Assembly: GCF_001571085.1 (NCBI RefSeq)
Contig: NZ_BCTC01000048.1
Coordinates: 1-47,554, forward strand
From: Azohydromonas lata NBRC 102462
Lineage (GTDB): Bacteria > Pseudomonadota > Gammaproteobacteria > Burkholderiales > Burkholderiaceae_C
DNA length: 47,554 nucleotides
Reading direction: 5' to 3'
Position numbers and translations under genes: made by a program. A model generated the notes under the pieces. That model was not told the DNA's origin, did no database searches, and saw only the letters and a list, made by a program, of their open reading frames with translations. Shown piece after piece: positions 41,918 through 47,554 of the stretch (its first letter is position 1; every line of letters starts with the position of its first letter).

Positions 41918-41972
41918 ATGACGAATTTGTCATGTTGCCGTTCGCCGGGCGTCGCTCCCGGGTGCCTACAGT
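41918..41972 (+). promoter_or_regulatory. CzcR/CusR-type box and promoter, copy 1
   Basis: The palindrome ATGACGAATTTGTCAT (41918-41933) closely follows the CusR-box form ATGACAA-NN-TTGTCAT. Exactly 33 bp after it comes TACAGT (41967), a likely -10 on the plus strand; the same box and spacing occur at 43248. It lies between czcR (minus) and the zinc-ribbon gene (plus). Confidence 0.7.
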
Positions 41973-42076
41973 GCCGACATGGCCGCTGCCTTTACAGCCC
42001 TGGTCGGCATGCAGCGATCTCAGCAATCAGCGGCAGCTTCGAATTCAAGCACCTTGAGAAACAAGGAATCCGGAAC

Positions 42077-42406
42077 ATGGGAATCTTCGATCGCATCTTC
42101 GACGGACATCACGGCAGCAATCAACATGGTGGCGGCCACCACGGCGGCAGCCGTCACGGCAACAGCAGCCACCACGGCAGCTACGGCACATTCCCTGACA
42201 GTGGCCAGCGCTACGTTCCTCCCCCGCCCGTGGTGCCGCAGGCCACTGCGGGCGCAACCTGCCCGAAGTGCTGCGCGATCACTCCCGTCGGCAGCAAGTT
42301 TTGTCCTCAGTGCGGTACGTCGATGGCTTTCGCCTGCACGCAATGCGGCGCGGGCTTGCAAACAGGCAGCCGCTTCTGCGGCCAGTGTGGCAAACCGGCA
42401 CCCTGA
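42077..42406 (+). CDS. His-rich double zinc-ribbon protein
   Basis: A 109-residue protein starting MGIFDRIFDGHHGSNQHGGG; the ATG at 42077 has GGAA upstream. Residues ~8-38 are rich in His and Gly. Residues ~62-108 contain repeated CxxC pairs (CPKCCAI, FCPQCGTSM, CTQCGAG, FCGQCGKPA), forming two zinc ribbons. It may bind metal in the cytoplasm as a buffer or carrier. The CzcR-like box 41918 upstream suggests metal-induced expression. Similar short proteins occur beside czc genes, as I recall. No catalytic motif is seen. Confidence 0.7.
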   Translation: MGIFDRIFDGHHGSNQHGGGHHGGSRHGNSSHHGSYGTFPDSGQRYVPPPPVVPQATAGATCPKCCAITPVGSKFCPQCGTSMAFACTQCGAGLQTGSRFCGQCGKPAP

Positions 42407-42510
42407 CCGGCGCACAGGCTCTGGAATCCGCGCCAATGGGATTGGGGCCTTTCTCCAAGGCCTGTTTCAAGGCATTGAAGCATTCGACAGCCGCGGGGCA
42501 TGACTTCAAC

Positions 42511-42534
42511 CGTCGGTGACTGCAGTCGCCGACG
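42511..42534. terminator. Palindrome between convergent genes
   Basis: CGTCGG-TGACTGCAGTCG-CCGACG, a nearly perfect 24-bp palindrome between the zinc-ribbon gene (plus) and czcE (minus). A two-way terminator is the simplest reading, although no U-run follows. The remaining ~270 bp of this gap show nothing else. Confidence 0.45.
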
Positions 42535-42698
42535 TGCGGCGTGCACGGCTCCATAGCCCACAACGGCCAGCCGGCGCTCTTGAGATGTCGCGGTGTCAAC
42601 CGTCCCGTGGCGTTTTGCAACGGCGCGCGGTGCGGCTGCATTGAAGCGCGCATGCCGCGCACCCCCTGAGCAGCCGCCCGCGGGCTGCCCAGGGAAGG

Positions 42699-43043
42699 TC
42701 AGCTGCGTTCCATGTCGTTGGTTGCGACGTGAATGCGCAGCGGCTTGTTGGCAAATCCCGCTGGAGCAATGCTTTGCAAGTCCACCGCACGGTGGCCGAT
42801 CACGTCGAACTTCCACGCGAAGGCCTTGTCCGCGTTGCGGAACACAACGACGTCGCCGCACGACACGTTCACGTAGCCGGTCGTGGCAACGTTCACTTCC
42901 TTGGTCGCGGCCCTGGCATCGACGGGCACTCCGTACATCGACTTGCCGTTGGGCAGTCGCGCGTCATTCGCTGCCATCGCCGTACCGGCGATCAACGCCA
43001 TGGCGCCCACCAGCGTGATGGTCCTGAAAGATTGAAAGTTCAT
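42699..43043 (-). CDS. czcE: CzcE-like periplasmic metal-binding protein
   Basis: A 114-residue precursor; ATG 43043 (MNFQSFRTITLVGAMALIAG) has AGGAG upstream. The signal peptide ends TAMA near residue 22. The mature protein carries the CzcE pattern: LPNGKSMYGVPVDARAATKE, then VNVATTGYVNVSCGDVVVF, then AWKFDVIGHRAVDLQSI. CzcE binds copper in the periplasm of Cupriavidus and belongs to the czc regulon. The gene stands alone on the minus strand; the CzcR-like box at 43248 is about 200 bp upstream of its start and might serve both directions. Confidence 0.85.
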   Translation of the reverse strand: MNFQSFRTITLVGAMALIAGTAMAANDARLPNGKSMYGVPVDARAATKEVNVATTGYVNVSCGDVVVFRNADKAFAWKFDVIGHRAVDLQSIAPAGFANKPLRIHVATNDMERS

Positions 43044-43247
43044 AGTGTTCTCCTGATTGCATGGGATGCCCCGGCTGGGGTTTCGTCCGTTGGTCATCCC
43101 GGTATCCACTTTGAACGGCGGGGGGTTACGAGAGCCGGGCAGGCTGATGACGGTTTTGCAATCCAGAAGGCGACACGGCCGCGGCACACCGAGCGCAAAA
43201 GGCGCTGGTGCCAGATCGACGCAGCCTGGTCCCGTGCGAGGGCCAAG

Positions 43248-43302
43248 ATGACGAAATTGTCATCTGCGTGACGCCGTCGCGTTTCGGATGGGTTTCTACA
43301 GT
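43248..43302 (+). promoter_or_regulatory. CzcR/CusR-type box and promoter, copy 2
   Basis: The palindrome ATGACGAAATTGTCAT (43248-43263) is followed 33 bp later by TACAGT (43297-43302), the same spacing as at 41918. It drives the small periplasmic genes from 43353 and probably the czcICB genes. Confidence 0.72.
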
Positions 43303-43352
43303 GCTTCCACGGTCGCTGATGCAGCGGCCACCCAACCGAAAGGAAGCACCTG

Positions 43353-43670
43353 ATGAAGACCCGCAATTTCTCCGCTGTCGTGGCCCTGTCCGCGGTGCTC
43401 TTGGCGCCGGCTGTTTCCATGGCTGATTCGCCCTGGGTGCCGGCCAACAACAACCAGGGCTACCGCTACCAGCCCGACCACGGCAGCACGGGGGCCGCGG
43501 GCCGCAGTGCCCCGGGCGCCACCACGCCGGACACGGCTTTGCGCGAGAGCGCGCCGCCGAGCACCGCGGGCGCCACAACGGGCAAGACGCGCGAGCAGGT
43601 CCGCAACGAGTACCTGAACATGTCCGCCGAGGAAAGAAAGCGCCTGCAGGAGCTGTTTCGCGGCTCCTGA
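43353..43670 (+). CDS. Small periplasmic protein in the czc locus (DUF4148-like)
   Basis: A 105-residue precursor with AAAGGA 8 bases before the ATG. The signal peptide (MKTRNFSAVVALSAVLLAPA, then VSMA) is followed by SPWVPANNNQGYRYQPDH, a low-complexity Gly/Ala/Thr stretch, and a C-terminal helix (REQVRNEYLNMSAEERKRLQ). This layout resembles DUF4148-type proteins of Burkholderiales. It is 50 bp after the CzcR-like promoter and is probably metal-induced. The next gene is a relative. Function unknown. Confidence 0.65.
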   Translation: MKTRNFSAVVALSAVLLAPAVSMADSPWVPANNNQGYRYQPDHGSTGAAGRSAPGATTPDTALRESAPPSTAGATTGKTREQVRNEYLNMSAEERKRLQELFRGS

Positions 43671-43721
43671 CTACGCCAAATTTTTGATGCCCACGCAACC
43701 TTTTCACTTTTCGAGAACCCC

Positions 43722-44060
43722 ATGAGCTTGATGAAAGCCCGCTCCCATTGCACCGGCCTGCTGGTGACCGCAGCGCTGCTGGCCCCGGCCCTGTCCATGG
43801 CCAACACGGTGTGGCACCAGGAGAACACGGACCAGGGCCTGAGCTACCACCCTGAGCATGTCCCAAGCACGTTGACCCGTGCGCAGGTGCAGGCCGAGGC
43901 ACGTTCGGCCGCCCCGAGCCTGATCGTTCGCGAAGGCCCCCCGCTGGACACGTTCCCTGCGGCCGCGCGGGCCCAGAGCCGCGATCAGGTGCGCCAAGAC
44001 GCGCTGAGCCTTTCCCCCGAGGAAAAGCAGCGCCTGCACGCGGCCGCACAGGGCCGTTGA
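43722..44060 (+). CDS. Small periplasmic protein, paralogue of the previous gene
   Basis: A 112-residue precursor whose signal peptide ends ALSMA near residue 26. The mature start TVWHQENTDQGLSYHPEHVP parallels WVPANNNQGYRYQPDH in the gene before it. The C-terminal helix (RDQVRQDALSLSPEEKQRLH) parallels that gene's C-terminal helix. The two probably arose by duplication. Extra His residues in this copy could bind metal. It lies 51 bp after the first copy and in the same direction as czcI. Function unknown. Confidence 0.6.
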   Translation: MSLMKARSHCTGLLVTAALLAPALSMANTVWHQENTDQGLSYHPEHVPSTLTRAQVQAEARSAAPSLIVREGPPLDTFPAAARAQSRDQVRQDALSLSPEEKQRLHAAAQGR

Positions 44061-44126
44061 TCTTCGAGTCGGCCTGCCATAGATATGCATGGGAGGCAGA
44101 CAAAATGGTGTTGATACACTTGCCCC

Positions 44127-44495
44127 ATGCGCCGCTTCGTGCTTGTCCTGTTGATCGCTTTGCTGCCGTTCCAGGCCATCTGGGCGGCGGCGGCGAACGC
44201 TTGCGGACATGAGCACGCAGGCGGCAGCAAGGCGCACTTTGGTCACCATGAGCACGTGCACAAAGCCGCGGCTGCTGCGGATCGTGACGCATCCGACGAG
44301 GGCGGCACCGCGGACTGGTCTTGCGGCGCCGAATGCTCGACATGCCAGGGCCATGGATGGTCCGCGGCCTTGCTGGACTGGTCCACGTCGTTGACCCAAT
44401 CCGGGCCGGGCTTCGTGCCCACGGCCTACCAGCGCTTCCTCCCGCAGCGCGATCCCGACAATCCGCTGCGTCCCCCTCTCGCGCAACCGATCTGA
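44127..44495 (+). CDS. czcI: CzcI-like small periplasmic protein
   Basis: A 122-residue precursor. The signal peptide (MRRFVLVLLIALLPFQAIWA) is followed by a His/Cys-rich part (CGHEHAGGSKAHFGHHEHVH) and CGAECSTCQGHG. This is the pattern of CzcI, the small regulator or metal sensor that precedes czcCBA in Cupriavidus. It stands 66 bp after the paralogous pair and 117 bp before czcC, in the expected order. The Cys/His cluster suggests metal binding. Its exact role in the family is not settled. Confidence 0.75.
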   Translation: MRRFVLVLLIALLPFQAIWAAAANACGHEHAGGSKAHFGHHEHVHKAAAAADRDASDEGGTADWSCGAECSTCQGHGWSAALLDWSTSLTQSGPGFVPTAYQRFLPQRDPDNPLRPPLAQPI

Positions 44496-44612
44496 TATCC
44501 GGACGGAAGAGGCCGGCCCTGACCGGCTGACGTGCCGCCTGCGCGGCCCGTTGCACCGTCCCGCCTGACCGATCACGTGGGCCGACGGCCCGCATCGCTT
44601 GCGAGAGACTTC

Positions 44613-45869
44613 ATGACATTCGGACCCTGGGGCCGGGGTGCGGGCCGAGCCGCATCCGCCCTGGCATGGGCCTGCCTGCTGGCCATTGCGCCGGGCGCTC
44701 ATGCCCAAGACGCCACCGGCGCCTCCATCACGTTGCGGCAGGTGTTCGACAGCGCCTGGCAACGGCAACCCGAGGCGCGCGGCGCTGCGGCGCGACGCGA
44801 CGCGACCGACGCCCGGCTCGATGCTGCACGCAGCTGGACCCCCGAGCCGGCCGCACTGGAGCTGTCGGGCCGCAGTGACCGCCTGGTGCGCAACAACGGC
44901 CAGCGCGAGTACGTTGCTGGCGTGGCCGTGCCGCTGTGGCTGCCCGGCGAGCGCTCGCGCACGCAGGCCGTGGCCGAGGCAGAACGCCAGGCCGTCGACA
45001 GCCGCGTGCTGGCCGCGCAGTTGCGACTCGCCGGCCAGGTCCGGGACGCCTGGTGGACGGCACACCGTGCCCGGATTGAGGCCGCCATGGCGCAGGCCCG
45101 GCTGGACAACACGCAGCAACTCGCCACCGACGTCGCACGCCGCGTGAGCGCGGGCGATCTCTCCCGGGCCGACCTGCTCCAGGCCGAGGGCGCGGCAGCA
45201 GCGGCACGGGCCGCACTGGCTGAAGCTGCCGCCGTGCAGGCGCAGGCCGTGCAAGCGCTCCAGGCGCTTGCGGGCATCGACTTGTCCCAACCGCTGCCCG
45301 ATACAGCCGAGGCGGTGCCAGCCACAGAAATTACCGCCTCCCATCCCTTGCTGGTCGAGCTGCAGGATCGCGCCGAAGTGGCGCGGCGCAGCCAGGCGCT
45401 GGCTGGCGTGCAGCGGCGCGCCAATCCCGAGATTGCCTTGGCCACCACGCGCGAGCGCGACGTGCGGGGCGAGGCCTACGGCCAGTCGATCAGCGTTGGC
45501 GTGCGCATTCCCTTCGGCTCGGACAGCCGTTATCGCGCCCGTGTGGCGGCTGCCGGCGCAGAACAGATTGAGGCCGAGAGCGCTCTGGCCGTGGAGCAGC
45601 AGCGCCTGCGAGGCGAACTCACCGCAGCCCAGGCCCGCATGGAAGGAGCCCGCCAGGTCGCCGAGGCGGCCGCGCAGCGCGCGGCGCTGGCCGAGCAGAC
45701 ACGCGGCTTCATCGACAAGGCCTTCCGGCTCGGTGAGGCGGACCTGCCAACGCGGCTGCGCGTGGAACTGGAGGCCTTCGAGGCCGAGCGGCTGCAGGCG
45801 CGCGCCCGCGTCGAGCTGGCACAGGCACTTTCGCAATGGCGCCAGGCCATGGGCCTGCTGCCCGAGTGA
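44613..45869 (+). CDS. czcC: TolC-family outer-membrane factor of the Czc efflux pump
   Basis: A 418-residue precursor; ATG 44613 (MTFGPWGRGA) gives a signal peptide ending AHAQ near residue 32, so it is preferred to 44532. The mature part has the two-fold TolC repeat of long helices (TLRQVFDSAWQRQPEARGAA; then VSAGDLSRADLLQAEGAAAA; then LAEQTRGFIDKAFRLGEADL). CzcC forms the exit duct for the CzcB-CzcA pump and carries Co, Zn and Cd out of the cell. It is followed by the accessory gene and czcB. High-GC codon use is like its neighbours. Confidence 0.88.
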   Translation: MTFGPWGRGAGRAASALAWACLLAIAPGAHAQDATGASITLRQVFDSAWQRQPEARGAAARRDATDARLDAARSWTPEPAALELSGRSDRLVRNNGQREYVAGVAVPLWLPGERSRTQAVAEAERQAVDSRVLAAQLRLAGQVRDAWWTAHRARIEAAMAQARLDNTQQLATDVARRVSAGDLSRADLLQAEGAAAAARAALAEAAAVQAQAVQALQALAGIDLSQPLPDTAEAVPATEITASHPLLVELQDRAEVARRSQALAGVQRRANPEIALATTRERDVRGEAYGQSISVGVRIPFGSDSRYRARVAAAGAEQIEAESALAVEQQRLRGELTAAQARMEGARQVAEAAAQRAALAEQTRGFIDKAFRLGEADLPTRLRVELEAFEAERLQARARVELAQALSQWRQAMGLLPE

Positions 45870-45946
45870 GGCACCGCCGCATGAACCCGTCACCGTATTC
45901 CCTCACCCCCATGCATTTCCCGCAACGACATCCCGCGACTCCCGTC

Positions 45947-46510
45947 ATGTACGCCCCTCGAATCCACAAGTCCGCGGCTGTTCTCGCGGCAGCCCTGGCG
46001 CTGCTGGCTGTGCCGGCCGCGCAGGCCGGCGACGGCCACGACCATGGCGATGCACTGCCTGCGGTCACCGGTCCTGCCTTGCCGCGCTTTGCCGCGGTTT
46101 CCGAAGATTTCGAGCTGGTGGGCGTGGTCAACGGCACGCAGCTGACCCTCTACCTGGACCACGCCGACAGCAACAGCCCGGTGAAGGACGCCCAGCTGGA
46201 AGTCGAGATCGGCGGCCAGAAGATCAAGGCGCAGCCCCATGCCGAGGGCGAGTTCGAGGCAACCCTGGCGCAGCCGCTGCAGCCTGGCGCCACGCCGGTG
46301 ACGGCCACCATTACGGCGGGTGCCGTGACGGACCTGCTCGCTGGCGAGCTGGACCTGCACGCCGACGAGCATGCCGAGCAGGGCGATGCCGGCCACGGGC
46401 AGCGCGCCGTCGCATGGGCGGCCGGGGCGCTGGGCGCCCTGGGCGCCGTGGCCTGGGGCTGGCGGCGTTACGCCACTGGCCGCCGCAACCGTACCGGAGC
46501 CACCGCATGA
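45947..46510 (+). CDS. Accessory His-tagged periplasmic protein of the Czc pump
   Basis: A 187-residue precursor. Starts at 45881 and 45911 are also open; 45947 (MYAPRIHKSAAVLAAALALL) sets the signal peptide at the N-terminus. The mature protein begins AGDGHDHGDA, the same metal-binding-like tag as CzcB after it. A beta-rich domain follows (LTLYLDHADSNSPVKDAQLE, then PVTATITAGAVTDLLAGE), and near the end one membrane helix (AVAWAAGALGALGAVAWGW) with a basic tail. It looks like a membrane-anchored periplasmic metal-binding partner. It overlaps czcB by ATGA, so the two are co-translated. Confidence 0.65.
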   Translation: MYAPRIHKSAAVLAAALALLAVPAAQAGDGHDHGDALPAVTGPALPRFAAVSEDFELVGVVNGTQLTLYLDHADSNSPVKDAQLEVEIGGQKIKAQPHAEGEFEATLAQPLQPGATPVTATITAGAVTDLLAGELDLHADEHAEQGDAGHGQRAVAWAAGALGALGAVAWGWRRYATGRRNRTGATA

Positions 46511-47554
46511 AGCGCATCACCCGCACTCACTGGGCACTGGCGCTGCTGTCTCTGGCGCTGGCCGCGTCACCGGCACGGGCCGGTGATGGACACGATCACG
46601 GCGACGCCGCCCCCGCCACCAACACCAACGGTCCCCAGCGCCTCCCCGACGGCAGCGTCTTCCTGCCCAAGCCCGCGCAACGCCAGATGTCCGTGCGCAC
46701 GTCGGCCGCTCAGGCCGGGCAACTGCCCCGTGCCCTGGAGCTGGCCGGCCGTGTGCAGATGGACCCCAATGCCGGCGGCAAGGTGCAGGCCCTGGTGGCC
46801 GGGCGGCTGGAGCCCGGCCCGCGCGGGTTGCCCTCCGTGGGGCAGCCGGTGCGCAAGGGCGACGTGCTGGCCTACGTCGTGCCCTCGGCCGGCGCCATCG
46901 AGCGCTCCAACCAGGCCGCGCAGCTGGCCGAGCTGCGGGCCAGCCGCGACCTGGCGGCCAAGCGCCTGGCACGTCTGAAAGAGCTTGCCGACACCGTGCC
47001 GCGCAAGGAGATCGAGGCGGCGGAAAGCGAGGTGGCCAGCCTGGGCGCGCGCATGGCGGCCATCGGCGGTGGCCTCTCCGGGCGCGATGCGCTGCTGGCA
47101 CCCGTGGCGGGCGTGATCGCCTCGGCCAATGCCGTGAGCGGCCAGGTGGTGGACGCGCGCGAGCTGGTGTTCGAGGTGGTGGACCCATCACGGTTGCGTG
47201 TGGAAGCCCTGGCCTTCGATGCCGCCGTGGCCGCGGACGTGGACACGGCCTTCGTCGTGGCCGGCGGCAAGAAGGTGCCGCTGACGTTCATCGGCGCGTC
47301 GCGCTCGCTGCGCGAGCAGGCGCTGCCGCTGATGTTCCGCGCCGAGGGGCCAGAACTGTCCGCGCTGGCGGTCGGCCAGCCGGTGCAGGTGGTTGTGCAG
47401 ACCCGCAGCCGTGTCCAGGGCGTGAGCGTGCCCGCGGACGCGCTGGTCAAGAACCCGTCGAACCAGAACATCGTCTGGGTCAAGGCGGCGCCCGAGCGCT
47501 TCGAGCCCCGGGTGGTGACGGTGCAGCCGCTGGACGGCGCGACGCTGGCGGCCA
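46507..47554 (+). CDS. czcB: CzcB periplasmic adaptor (membrane fusion protein), partial
   Basis: Open at the right edge, with 349 residues visible. The signal peptide (MKRITRTHWALALLSLALAA, then SPARA) is followed by GDGHDHGDA. Next is the lipoyl/barrel-sandwich half motif VQALVAGRLEPG, then VGQPVRKGDVLAYVV. A helical hairpin follows (RDLAAKRLARLKELADTVPR), then the second lipoyl half (LLAPVAGVIASANAVSGQVV) and beta-barrel parts. CzcB joins the CzcA pump in the inner membrane to CzcC. czcA should lie just beyond the window. Confidence 0.88.
   Translation, partial: MKRITRTHWALALLSLALAASPARAGDGHDHGDAAPATNTNGPQRLPDGSVFLPKPAQRQMSVRTSAAQAGQLPRALELAGRVQMDPNAGGKVQALVAGRLEPGPRGLPSVGQPVRKGDVLAYVVPSAGAIERSNQAAQLAELRASRDLAAKRLARLKELADTVPRKEIEAAESEVASLGARMAAIGGGLSGRDALLAPVAGVIASANAVSGQVVDARELVFEVVDPSRLRVEALAFDAAVAADVDTAFVVAGGKKVPLTFIGASRSLREQALPLMFRAEGPELSALAVGQPVQVVVQTRSRVQGVSVPADALVKNPSNQNIVWVKAAPERFEPRVVTVQPLDGATLAA

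Noticed and set aside
43126-44595. 489-codon open frame on the minus strand
   Set aside because: Arg/Pro/Gly-rich shadow of the periplasmic genes and czcI on the plus strand; no motif and no ribosome site.
43704-45893. 729-codon open frame on the minus strand opposite czcI and czcC
   Set aside because: It is the mirror of GC-rich plus-strand genes with clear signal peptides and family motifs; its translation is rich in Gly, Arg and His without domains.

Overview
The window is GC-rich (roughly 65% by eye) and looks like a mobile or accessory region of a beta-proteobacterium, most likely Comamonadaceae (Acidovorax/Alicycliphilus/Delftia-like). The basis is the LigA sequence style, the CzcE/CzcI-type metal genes, an IS1071-like Tn3 transposase and the codon use. 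Two sets of partition genes, a CI/Cro-like switch, a CoiA-like protein, several DNA methyltransferases (mostly broken) and no housekeeping neighbourhood suggest a plasmid or an integrative element. No replication initiator, conjugation genes, rRNA, tRNA or CRISPR array is visible.

Layout. (1) 1-1600: about five degenerate copies of a ~100-bp repeat flank a small secreted protein and a small cytosolic protein. (2) 1588-9520: a frameshifted DNA methyltransferase on the minus strand, then a plus-strand run of small unknown genes. Four transcription units begin with the same palindromic promoter element, GTATTGCAAAAC-N16/17-GTTTTGCAATAC; a fifth, half-conserved copy precedes a tandem ribbon-helix-helix protein that may be the regulator. 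This run holds a stand-alone tRNA-guanine-transglycosylase-like (DpdA-like) gene and a DUF6876-like gene. (3) 9578-14145: a CoiA-like protein divergent from parA-parB, with three near-identical perfect palindromes, candidate parS sites, in and after the 3' end of parB.

(4) 14302-28940 is a defence-island-like block. It holds a 1521-residue protein combining a PD-(D/E)xK/Cap4-like nuclease, TPR-like repeats, a GreA/GreB C-terminal-like domain and a PIN domain. An IS5-family insertion sits exactly on its stop codon. Next comes the remnant of an N6-adenine methylase. Then a two-gene operon in which a full NAD-dependent DNA ligase (LigA with BRCT) is fused in frame to a Hachiman HamA-like nuclease and followed, with an ATGA overlap, by a HamB-like helicase. 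An AT-rich gene of foreign character encoding another PD-(D/E)xK protein follows. The ligase-HamA fusion with HamB is the most striking candidate for an undescribed system.

(5) 29205-36170: a junction where two truncated genes meet, a minus-strand operon ending in a truncated C5-cytosine methyltransferase, a CI-like repressor with a divergent Cro/YdaS-like gene and matching operators, a large plasmid-type ParB, and a PAPS-reductase-like gene cut by a Tn3-family end. (6) 36171-47554: an IS1071-like Tn3 transposase (frameshifted), a YnfA-like membrane protein, then a heavy-metal (Czc) locus: czcS-czcR, a His-rich zinc-ribbon protein, czcE, two small periplasmic proteins, czcI, czcC, an accessory His-tagged protein and the start of czcB, which runs off the window. 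Two CusR/CzcR-like boxes with identical promoter spacing link the cluster to CzcRS.
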